Below are positions 9,101 to 18,295 of a DNA stretch of 64,000 nt, in pieces; the first letter of the stretch is position 1, and every line of letters begins with the position of its first letter. A program made the translations under genes and the position numbers. Origin of the DNA: Streptomyces parvus (GTDB lineage: Bacteria; Actinomycetota; Actinomycetes; Streptomycetales; Streptomycetaceae); NCBI RefSeq assembly GCF_032121415.1, contig NZ_CP135079.1, positions 3,658,001 through 3,722,000 on the forward strand, read 5' to 3'. The notes beneath the pieces were generated by a model. It had not been told where the DNA came from and did no database searches. It worked only from the letters and a program-made list of their open reading frames with translations.

Positions 9101-10924
9101 GTTGCCGGACGCGTAGCCGTAGGACCTGAGGGGGTGGACCGCTCCCGTGGCGTCCATCAGACTCAGTCCGGTGACTCGAGCTTCGGTCACGGTCAGGATG
9201 AGGCGGTGGCCGGCCGAGTGGACGAGCGCGAGGGGCGTGCCGTCGTCAGCGCGGTCCAGGCCAATGGTGTTGCTGTTGCGGTCGGTGATCTGGACGAGCC
9301 AGGCGGTGCCGTCTTCGCCGGGTGCCGCCCCGGGAGGCCCAGCGAAGTGCTTGGTCAGTCGGGTCTCGGGATCGGTGAGCGTGTAATCGCCTGCGGCGTC
9401 GCGGCTCAGGGCGCTCCGTGAGGTCCCGGATTCCGGAAGCGTGGGCAGCCCCGGCACGGGGTGCGGGTAGGTGATCAGCAGTCCGTCGTCGGTGACGTGG
9501 ATGACGCCGACCGCGTCGATCTCCAGGCGTTCGTCGACGGTTGAGGACCAAGAGGGGCCGAAGAACCGGCCCGCGGTGTAGCCCGACTCGGCTCGGCGGG
9601 TGAAGACGAGGGGCAGCACGCCGGGGAGGACCACGTCGGTCTGGGGAAGGAACATGCGGCCGGAGGCGAGGTCGACCGGGTCGGTGCCCCCGGTCGTACG
9701 CTCACCGTCGGGCCGGTTGTGGGTGCCGTCGGGTGCAGCGCGCTCCAGGTTGCGCGCGTCGGAGGCGAGGTCGGCGGCCTCCTTCACCACCCGGGCCCCT
9801 TTGACACCGGCGCCCGCGCCGCCGGTCGCGGCGGTGAGGGCCAGGTCGGGCAGGATCCGCCCGAACCCCTCGGCGGGGTCCTTCATGAACCCGTCGATCA
9901 TCTGCTTGCCGGTGCCCCAGGGGTCGTTGGCGACCCGGACGAGCCCGGCGGCGGTGTTGTTCAGCGCGAGCGCGTACTCCGCGGGGTGGGTGATGTTGTA
10001 CGGGTCCGTGGGGTTCACGCTCCGCGCGAAATTCAGGATGCCCGCCGCGCCCTTGACGACGCCGCCCGCGATATGGGTCCTGATCACCTCGTATTCGGCG
10101 AGCCCGTCCATGGCCTGCTCGGCGTACCGCGGCTTCGGCGGCGCGGCGTCCCGGGCCGCGGTGACGGCCTTGCGCGCGGTCTCGGCCGCCGTGTTGCGCT
10201 GCTTGCGCGCCTCGGCCAGCAGCTCCTGTGCCTCCTCCATCCGCCCGTTGCCCGGATCCTTGAACGCGCCGGGCTTGGGCGGCAGGGTGGAGGGGTCGCG
10301 GTCGTCGGCGGGCTTGGCGTTGTAGGCGTCGACGGCCTTGTTGTACGTATCCGCCATCGCGTTGTACGCGTCCTTGGCCTCCTCCGACGCCTTGGTCCCG
10401 GCCTTCCACTTGTCGATCGCGGACTGCGCCTGCCCCTGCGCCCACTCCACGGTCCCGGCGAAGGAGTCGAGGGCACCGGCGGCCTTCTCGAAGGCGTCGG
10501 CGGCCTTGAACCACTTGGGCGGCTCGATGGACACGGAGTCCCGGAAGGCGTCGGCCGCCTGCCCCTTGAGCGCGGAGGAGTCGACTCCCTTGAGCCCGCC
10601 GCCGACCTGGTCGAACGACCCCTGCAACTTACGCAGATGGGTGGCCGTCGCCCGGATCTCGGACGGGCTGCCGTAGATGAGCTTGGTCTTGTCCTCGGTC
10701 TGCCCGAGGTCCATCTCGTCGACCTCGGCGCCCATCCGGTTCGCAACCGAGCGGGACTTCTCCCGGACCCAGTCCGCCCCCGACTCCCAGCCGGCGTCCT
10801 CCAGCCGGTCACCGGTCCAGTTCCCGGCGTCCTCGACCCGGTCACCGGCCCACTCGACACCGTCCTCGACCGCGTCCTCGACGACATCGGGCGTGATGTC
10901 GCTGACGAAATCCCCGAACCCCAT
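6176..10924 (-). CDS. Rhs/YD-repeat polymorphic toxin 1
   Basis: A protein of 1582 residues. Residues 1-~60 are acidic and helical; ~75-175 resemble a WXG100/LXG-like helical export domain ([17 protein letters not shown]), so type VII (ESX) export is likely but unproven. A DUF6531-like segment starts near residue 414 ([21 protein letters not shown]). Then come about 20 YD repeats (RYDxxGRL type) to ~1440, closing with the conserved Rhs core end [31 protein letters not shown]. The last ~139 residues are the variable toxin tip, with [12 protein letters not shown] and [20 protein letters not shown]. I suspect a small RNase-type tip but cannot name it. The first ~400 residues are almost identical to toxin 2; the tips are unrelated. 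Confidence 0.9.
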   Translation of the reverse strand: [1582 protein letters not shown]

Positions 10925-10927
10925 GGC

Positions 10928-11581
10928 CTAGTTCCCCCCGCCGCCCTGCTGCTCCTGCTGCCGGGCGCGCTCCTCGGCTGAGGGCCCGAACGTGTCGTCA
11001 ACGGACCGGTCGAAGGCTTCCTGATCCACCCCGAACAATTCGTTCAGCTGGTCCGCCTGACGCCCGCCATTCCCTTCCGTGACGAGCGCCCGCCCGGTGT
11101 CCTTCCAGGTCTGCCCGGCCTCGTCCGATGCCCGCTCGAAGGACTCGCGGCTGTAGTCGGGGCTCAGATAGTCCGGGGTGAGCACATCGCCCCACCCCTG
11201 CTTGACGATCTCGTCCTCCGAGGCATGAGGATTCCCGACGCCCGCGTTCACGGCGATCTTCAGAGTGCCCTGGACGTACTGGTCCCCCTCCCACACGATC
11301 CCCGCGGCCAGCCCGAGCTTGGCCGCGATCGCGTTGGCGTCCTGGACGAGGGCCCGAACACCCCATTCCCACCGCTCGCAGAAGTCCTCGAAGTCCACGG
11401 ACAGCCCGTGATGCCCGGCCTCCATCCCGGTCATCGACAGCTCGGACAGCCCCTTGCCCAGCACGGCCCCTGTGCCGTCCCCGATCTCCCTCAACTCGGC
11501 CACGGCCCCGCGCAGCCCGCTGGTGATCTTCTGAACGCTGACCGGATCGACGTTGAGGTCCTCGGCCCCCGTACCGCTCAC
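10928..11581 (-). CDS. Rhs partner protein 1 (WXG100-like, putative chaperone)
   Basis: A protein of 217 residues, GTG start at 11,581, ending 3 nt before the Rhs start. It opens with EDLNVDPVSVQKITSGL and continues in a long helical region (AELREIG, CERWEWGVRALVQDANAIAAKLGLAAGI) that resembles WXG100-superfamily proteins. The C-terminus is polar and Gly/Gln-rich. It is about 90% identical to the paralogue at 17,648-18,295. Stop and start overlap (GTGA) with the gene upstream, giving an operon SseB-like - partner - Rhs - immunity. I infer a role in pairing with or presenting the Rhs N-terminus for export. Confidence 0.75.
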   Translation of the reverse strand: MSGTGAEDLNVDPVSVQKITSGLRGAVAELREIGDGTGAVLGKGLSELSMTGMEAGHHGLSVDFEDFCERWEWGVRALVQDANAIAAKLGLAAGIVWEGDQYVQGTLKIAVNAGVGNPHASEDEIVKQGWGDVLTPDYLSPDYSRESFERASDEAGQTWKDTGRALVTEGNGGRQADQLNELFGVDQEAFDRSVDDTFGPSAEERARQQEQQGGGGN

Positions 11582-12041
11582 AGGTCCCGCCCCTCGTTCC
11601 GGTCCCGCCCGCCGGGGGCTACGGCACCGGGTACGCCGGCATCGACGGCGACGACGTCCGGCACGATCCCCACGACCGGCGGGAAGAGCATCGACCCGTC
11701 CGGATCGGCCACGTTCACCGCGACCCCGGCCGGTACGCCCATCGCCGGAATGACCTCGTCCAGCAACCGGGCCCCGCGAAACGCGGCGTACGCCCAACTC
11801 CTGGAGCGGCCCCGGCCGTCCCCTCGACCACAGCCCGCTCCTCGGCGAACCGGGCCAGCGCGGCCTCATCGGTGAACCCGCACACCCACCGGATCCCACC
11901 GAACTCGGCGGTCCACAAACCGCCCCGGTCGTACGGCACGAGCACCGGGGCCCGCCGCAGCTCCCCCACCAGGGCTTCCGGGTCACCGACCCCGGCCCGC
12001 CGCTCGGCTATTCGATCCACCAGCGCTGCCTCGTCACCCAC
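11578..12041 (-). pseudogene. SseB-like protein gene, frameshifted copy
   Basis: Homologue of the intact gene at 18,292-18,723. The first half (VGDEAALVDRIAERRAGVGD ... FTDEAALARF) and the second half (LLDEVIPAMGVPAGVAVNVAD) lie in different frames. Aligning both copies shows a net +2 bp difference at about 11,800-11,815, in a C/G-rich run. It is either a true pseudogene or a sequencing indel. The end overlaps the next gene by GTGA, as in the intact copy. Confidence 0.75.
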
Positions 12042-12173
12042 CGGAAGCCTCCCCCGTACGCGGCTCGTCACCCTTCCCTTCCGCACACGTTAGGACACCA
12101 CGCCCATCCGCAACCACGCGGTTCCAACCGTCCGCACGGCCTCCACACACGACGCCGAGCCGAGGCCGAACGC

Positions 12174-12207
12174 AAGAAGGGCCCTGGTCTACGACCAGGA
12201 CCTTCTT
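12174..12207 (-). terminator. Terminator next to tRNA fragment B
   Basis: Hairpin AAGAAGG.CCTGGTC / GACCAGG.CCTTCTT. A hairpin of the same design follows the real tRNA (20,780-20,811), so the duplicated att unit includes the tRNA terminator. Confidence 0.7.
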
Positions 12208-12211
12208 CAAA

Positions 12212-12253
12212 GAGCGGGTGACGAGAATCGAACTCGCGCTCTGAGCTTGGGAA
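12212..12253 (-). repeat. tRNA-Gly 3' fragment B (attachment-site repeat)
   Basis: 42 bp identical to the tRNA-Gly(CCC) 3' half; the encoded CCA is not kept. The identity breaks in the anticodon loop as in copy A. It separates the two Rhs islands. Confidence 0.88.
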
Positions 12254-12330
12254 TCAGCGGTCCTTAAGTTGCTGCAGAGGCTCTGACATGCGATTTCGGG
12301 GTGGTCAGATCAATGGCTTTCGGTCTCTGG

Positions 12331-12380
12331 GAGCCATATCCGACCGCTGTTGTCCGCTCCGCTGGGCACGGATGGGGCAC
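12331..12380. repeat. Arm repeat, copy B
   Basis: 50 bp arm with 5 or fewer mismatches to copy A, 77 bp from tRNA fragment B. The 27 bp ccgctgttgtccgctccgct-type core is fully conserved. Confidence 0.8.
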
Positions 12381-12401
12381 GAGCAGAGGGGCAAGGGGTC
12401 C

Positions 12402-12908
12402 TCATGACCAAGCCGAGCAGTCCTCCAGCGAGATCTCCGCGATGGCCGCGTCCGTCACAGTCTCCAAGTTCGGGATGTAAGGGCGAACATCAGGAAGAGG
12501 GGTGCAGAAGGTGACATTCGAGGTGAGCAGGGCCTCCTCGGTATCGGCGAAGGAGAGGGAGACATACGCCTTGACCTGAGTGTCGCGGAACTCCTCCTGT
12601 GCCTTCCTGAGGCAGGCGCACGCATACGCCAGGCATCTCCGGACGAGAAGGGGCGTGCGTTCACCCGGTGCGGCCGGGAGGTCGTAGTCGGTCATTCCCC
12701 TCCCGTTGATCGTTGTCTCCTCCGCGAGCCGGTCGACGTAGGTGCCAGATGTTTCCGGACGGAGATCGGTCAGTACGCGCCCACCGGCGGCTGTGACGGA
12801 CCACCCGCGCTCCACGACTTCACGGAACATGGGGGGGATGTCCTGATCGCTCAGGTTGGTGATCTCTGTCGTCCGCAGGATCTCCCGCATCCGAGGGTTA
12901 CTCCGCAT
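12402..12908 (-). CDS. Putative immunity protein of Rhs toxin 2
   Basis: A protein of 168 residues (ATG at 12,908, 2 nt after the toxin TAA). It begins MRSNPRMREILRTTEITN and contains VRRCLAYACACLRKAQEEF, a probable amphipathic helix. It has no signal peptide or clear transmembrane segment. I do not recognise a named family. A second copy of its 5' part lies at 1-164. By eye its GC content is lower than that of its neighbours, as is common for toxin/immunity cargo. Function inferred from position behind the toxin tip. Confidence 0.75.
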   Translation of the reverse strand: MRSNPRMREILRTTEITNLSDQDIPPMFREVVERGWSVTAAGGRVLTDLRPETSGTYVDRLAEETTINGRGMTDYDLPAAPGERTPLLVRRCLAYACACLRKAQEEFRDTQVKAYVSLSFADTEEALLTSNVTFCTPLPDVRPYIPNLETVTDAAIAEISLEDCSAWS

Positions 12909-12910
12909 GC

Positions 12911-15900
12911 TTATCCCTCGCCGAGTGCGGCGAGCCCCTTTCTGATCCCTGCGATGAAGCCCGGATTGTTTCCGACGGCTTTCTCGACGCTGCGTGGAAG
13001 CCCTTCGAATTTTCCGGTCTCGAAGTCGTACTGGTACTTCGCGCCCTTGTTGCTCTGGTCCTGGAAGTGGAGCTGTCCCGGTCGTCCGCCGGGGTCCGGG
13101 TTTTCCACGTCGATCCGGTACGGTCCATGGTTCCACAACGTCTTGCTGGTGATCTGCGTGCCGTTGGCCCCGATCATCCCCTTGGCATCAGGGTCCTTGA
13201 CGCCGTAAAGCTCGCGATTCCCCTCGATTCGCCTCTCGACGACGTCAGGGTGATAGGGATCCCTCTCGAAGCCCGGTGACGAGGTGTAGCCCTCGCGGAG
13301 AGGGTCGTACGGGGCGAGGCCGAGCGGGTCGCACCACCGATAGGGGTTGTGGACGTAGGCGACCGGGTTGGGAGCGGGGCCGAGACCGAGCGGGTCCGGA
13401 GTGAGGTAGCGGGCGGTTTCCGGGTCGTAGTGGCGGTTGACGTTGTAATGCAGACCCGTTTCCGGATCGTGGTACTGGCCGGGAAGGCGCAGTGGGGTGT
13501 GAGCGGTGCTGTCCCTCGCCCAGGTGGTCGTTCCCCAGAGAGAGCTCCGCGTGCGCCAGGCGAGATCGCCGGACTCGTCGATCAGCTCCGTCGGTGCGCC
13601 GATCAGATCGGTGACGATGGCGAAGTACCGTTGATCGATGGTCGACTGGGTGGCGTCCCCGGCCAGGATGCGCTCGCTCTGTGCCAGTGGCCGCACTCCT
13701 TGGTGGTCCCACGTGAGGGCGACGGTGTGGGGCATGTCCGCCGAGGTGGTGGTCTGCTCGCAGAGGGTGAAGCCGTCCCAGGTGAACCTGGTCTCCTCGA
13801 CCACGGTCTGCCCGTCGTCGCCCAGTCGCTGCTTGCGGGTACGCCGCCCCAGCGCGTCGTATGCGTAGCGCCAGCGAGTGCCGTCCGGGGTGACGGCCTC
13901 CGTGAGGCGGTCCTCGGCGTCCCAGGTGTACCGCCATGTGTCGGGTTTCCGGGACAGCCTGGTCCTCTGCCGCAGGGTGATGCGGCCGAGCGCGTCGTGT
14001 TCGTAACGGGTGTCTCCCGCGCGTGTGACGACAGTGCCCTCGTAGGAGCGGGAGCCGTTGGCTGCGCCGCCCGCTTGGGACGGCGGCCACGAAGCCGCCG
14101 TCTGGTTGCCGGCCGAGTCGTACGCGTACGTCTCTCTCCAGTCCGCCGCGGTGACTGCGGTTACTCGGCCTGCGGCGTCCAGCCGGAACGACCTCGCGCC
14201 ACGTGCGGTGTCGTCCAGACCTAGGAGATGTCCGTCCGGCCGGTAGCTGTAGGTGCGACTGATGAGCGTTCGGGTGGCGTTGACGAAGCGCTCGGCACAG
14301 AGACGGCCTGCTTCGTCGAAGCTCGACGTGAGCGTCACCATGTCACCGAAGGAACGCTCGCGTTCGCGGCCGTTCGCGTCGTAGTCGAAGGCGATCCGAT
14401 GACCGTCTGTGGTGAGATGGGCGAGACGGTCTGCGTCGTCGTACCCATAGGTCGTGAGCCGCCCCGTGGGAGTGACGCGGCGGCTGCGGCGGCCCCGGGC
14501 GTCGTAGGCGTACGTCATGACCTGACCGTCGACCATTTCTGTCTTGACCCGGCCCGATCGGTCGTACTGGTAGATCAGCTCGCTCTGCGGGGCGGCGGCC
14601 CGGATCATGCGCCCGGCCTTGTCATAGGCGTACGTCGTGATCTCTCCCGCCACGTTCTTGCGGATCACGCGGCCCAGCAGATCGTGCTCGTAATCCACCC
14701 TGTCACCCAGCACGTCGGTCCGGCTGGTCACCTGACCGGCCGGGTCGACGCCGTACGCAAGGGTGCGACCGTCGAAATCCGTCTCGGCTATCAGCCGCCC
14801 AGCCGGATCGTAGGTGTACGACCAGGCCAGGCCCTGCGGGTTGACGACCGTTGTCAGACGCAGATCGGCGTCGTGGACGAACGTGTGGCGGGTGCCGTCC
14901 GGTCCTGTGCGGGCGGAAAGCAGGTCGAAGTGGGTGTACTCGAAACGGCTTGTACCGCCCGCGGGGTCGGTGTGGGTGAGCCGGTTGCCCTCACCGTCAT
15001 AGCTCCAGCTCTCCACCACACCGCCGGGGCCCGTGCGTCGAGCCAACTCGCCGTTGGTCGTCCACTCGAACTCCGTGACGGCTCCCAGCGGATCCTCCAT
15101 CCGTACGGGACGGCCGAACGCATCCAACTCGAAGCATGTCGTGGCCCCGAGCGGATCGGTCACACGGAGGGGGGATCCCGCGGAATCACACTGGACCTCC
15201 GTCACGGCCCCCAGCGCGTCCGTGACGGAGACGTACCGGCCGTGGTTGTCGTACGAGTAGCGCGTGGTGTGACCGGACGGGCCGGTGAGCGCGACGCGGT
15301 TGCCTCGGTCGTCGAACTGCTGTTGCCAACGGGTGCCGTCCGCAAGGGTGTAGGTGGACCGAAGACCCGTCGCGTCCCGCTCGCTGTGATGTTCGCTGCC
15401 GTCGGGGCGGACGACGGTGGTGAGTCGCCCTTCACTGTTATGGACGAAGGAGGTGGTACGGCCCAGCGGATCGGTACGGGACACCAGGTTGCCGTGCGTG
15501 TCGTACGCGAAGCGGGTGGTGTGCCCGAGCGGGTCCGTGGAGGCCACGACGCGGCAGTGGCCGTCGATGAAGTAGCGGGTGGTGTGCCCCTGCACGTTGG
15601 TCAGCGTGGTCACGCGGTGGCCGGTGGCCGGATCCGGTTCGCTGTAATCGATGACGACCTGCAGATGCCCGTGCTCGCCGCCTTCAGCGGTGACGCGGTC
15701 GCGGTCGTCGTAGGCATAGTCGTAGCGACGACGGTTGGAGTCGATCCAGGCCGTGATCCGGCGGTGGTCGTCGTACGTGAACGTGAGGGTGGCGCCGGAG
15801 GGCTTGGTGACGGTCGTGAGGTTGCCCTCTGTGTAGCCGTAGGACCTGACGGGGAGCGCCGCCCCGTCCTTGTCCCGCAGGGACACCCCGGTGACCCGCG

Positions 15901-17644
15901 CTTCGACGGTGGCCAGGGCGAGGTGGTAGCCGGCGGAATGTACCAGCGCCAGGGGTGTGCCGTCGTCGGCCCGATCGAAGCTGATGGTGTTGCTGTTACG
16001 GTCGCCGATCTGGATGAGCCAGGCGGTTCCGTCCTGACCGGGCTCTGCTCCGTTAGGGGCGGCGAAGTGCTTGGTCAGACGGTTGTCGGGGTCGGTGAGG
16101 GTGTAGTCGCCGGCCTCGTCGCGGCTCAGGGTGCTCCGTGAGGTCCCGGATTCCGGAAGCGTGGTCGTCCCCGGCACGGGGTGCGGGTAGGTGACCAGCA
16201 GACCGTCGTCGGTGACGTGGATGACGCCGCCGGCATCGACCTCCAGGCGCTCGTCGACGGTGGAGGACCAGGAGGGGCCGAAGAAGCGTCCGACGGTGTA
16301 CCCGGACTCGAAGCGGCGCGTGAACGTCAGGGGCAGTACACCGGGGAGCACCACATCGGTCTGGGGGAGGAACATGCGACCGGAGGCGAGGTCGACGGGG
16401 TCGGTGTCCCCGCTGGCGCGCTCGCTGTCGGGTCGGTTGTGGGTTCCTTCGGGTGAGCGGTTCTCCAGCTTGCGGGCGTCGGAGGCGATGTCGGCGGCCT
16501 CCTTCACCACCCGCGCACCTTTGACGCCTGCCCCGGCGCCGCCGGTGGCAACGGTGAGAGCGGCATCGGGCAGGAGCCGCCCGAATCCTTCGGCCGGGTC
16601 CTTCATGAAGTCGCTGACCATCTGTTTGCCGGTGCCCCAGGGGTCGTTGGCGACCCGGACGAGCCCGGCGGCGGTGTTGTTGAGCGCGAGCCCGTACTCG
16701 GCGGGGTGGGTGATGTTGTACAGATCCACGGGATTGACGCTGCGCGCGAAGGTCAGGATGCCTGCCGCGCCCTTGACGACGCCGCCCGCGAGATGGGTCT
16801 TGATCACCTGGTACTCGGCGAGCCCGTCCACGGCCTGCTCGGCGTAGCGCGGCTTCTGAGGGGCGGCGTCCCGGGCCGCGGTCACGGCCTTGCGGGCGGT
16901 CTCGGCGGCGGTGTTGCGCTGTTTGCGCGCCTCGGCGAGCAACTCCTGGGCTTCGTTCATCCGCCCGGTGCCCGGATCGCTGAAAGTGCCCGGCTTGGGC
17001 GGCAGGGTGGAGGGGTCGCGGTCGTCGGCGGGCTTGGCGTTGTAGGCGTCGACGGCCTTGTTGTACGTATCCGCCATCGCGTTGTACGCGTCCCGGGCCT
17101 CCTCCGACGCCTTGGTCCCGGCCTTCCACTTGTCGATCGCGGTCTGCGCCTGACCCTGGGCCCACTCCACGGTCCCCGCGAAGGCGTCGAGCGCGGCGGC
17201 CGCCTTCTCGAAGGCGTCGGCGGCCTTGAACCACTTGGGCGGCTCGACCGACACGGAGTTCCGGAACGCGTCCGCCGCCTGACCCTTGATCGCGGACGAG
17301 TCCACGCCCTTGAGCCCGCCGCCGACCTTGTCGAACGCGCCCTGGAGCTTACGGAGGTGGGTTGCGGTGGACCGGATCTCGGACGGGCTGCCGTAGATGA
17401 GCTTGGTCTTGTCCTCGGTCTGCCCGAGGTCCATCTCGTCGACCTCGGCGCCCATCCGGTTCGCCACCGACCGGGACTTTTCCCGGACCCAGTCCGCCCC
17501 GGACTCCCAGCCGGCGTCCTCCAGCCGGTCGCCGGTCCAGTTCCCGGCATCCTCGACCCGGTCACCGACCCACTCGACACCGTCCTCGACCACGTCCTCG
17601 ACGACGTCGGGCGTGACGTCCCGGACGAAATCCCCGATCCCCAT
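12911..17644 (-). CDS. Rhs/YD-repeat polymorphic toxin 2
   Basis: A protein of 1577 residues with the architecture of toxin 1: acidic start ([15 protein letters not shown]), WXG/LXG-like helical domain (~75-175), DUF6531-like segment (~414), a long run of YD repeats and the Rhs core end ([31 protein letters not shown]). After DPLGL, the ~134-residue tip carries [20 protein letters not shown] and [19 protein letters not shown]. The tip is conserved as a unit, since a diverged copy sits at 170-325, but I cannot assign a chemistry. The export domain is ~90% identical to toxin 1, the YD region clearly less so, and the tips unrelated, which fits tip exchange plus duplication. Confidence 0.9.
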   Translation of the reverse strand: [1577 protein letters not shown]

Positions 17645-17647
17645 GAC

Positions 17648-18295
17648 CTAGTTCCCCCCGTCCTGCTCCTGCTTTCGGGCCCGCGCCTCAGGCGACAGCC
17701 CGAAAGCCTCGTCCACGGACCGGTCGAACGCCTCCTGATCCACGCCGAACATCTCGTTCAGCTGGTCCGCCTGGCGTCCTCCGTTCCCTTCGGTGACGAG
17801 CGCCCGCCCGGTGTCCTTCCAGGTCTGTCCGGCCTCGTCCGATGCCCGCTCGAACGACTCGCGGCTGTAGTCCGGACTCAGGTAGTCCGGGGTGAACACA
17901 TCGCCCCAGTCCTGCTGGACGATCTCGTCTTCTGAGGCATGCGGATTCCCCACGCCCGCGTTCACGGCGATCTTGAACGTCCCGTGGACGTACCGGTCCT
18001 CCTCCCACACGATCCCCGCCGCGAGCCCCAGCTTCGCCGCGATGGCGTTGGCGTCCTGGACCAGCGCGCGGACGCCCCACTCCCACCGCTCGCAGAAGTC
18101 CTCGAAGTCCACCGACAACCCGTGGTGACCGGCTTCCATCCCGGTCATCGACAGGTCCGAGAGCCCCTTGCCGAGCACCGCGCCGGTACCGGTACCGATC
18201 TCCCTCAACTCGGCAACGGCCTCACGCAGCCCGCTGGTGATCTGCTGAACACTGACGGGATCGACGTTGAGGTCTTCCGCCCCCGCACCGCTCAC
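17648..18295 (-). CDS. Rhs partner protein 2 (WXG100-like, putative chaperone)
   Basis: A protein of 215 residues, GTG start at 18,295, near-identical paralogue of the protein at 10,928-11,581 (NVDPVSVQQITSGLREAV, HHGLSVDFEDFCERWEWGV, NAIAAKLGLAAG). It sits 3 nt upstream of the Rhs gene and overlaps the SseB-like gene by GTGA. Conservation is much stronger than in the toxin tips, which fits a generic partner of the shared export domain. Confidence 0.75.
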   Translation of the reverse strand: MSGAGAEDLNVDPVSVQQITSGLREAVAELREIGTGTGAVLGKGLSDLSMTGMEAGHHGLSVDFEDFCERWEWGVRALVQDANAIAAKLGLAAGIVWEEDRYVHGTFKIAVNAGVGNPHASEDEIVQQDWGDVFTPDYLSPDYSRESFERASDEAGQTWKDTGRALVTEGNGGRQADQLNEMFGVDQEAFDRSVDEAFGLSPEARARKQEQDGGN

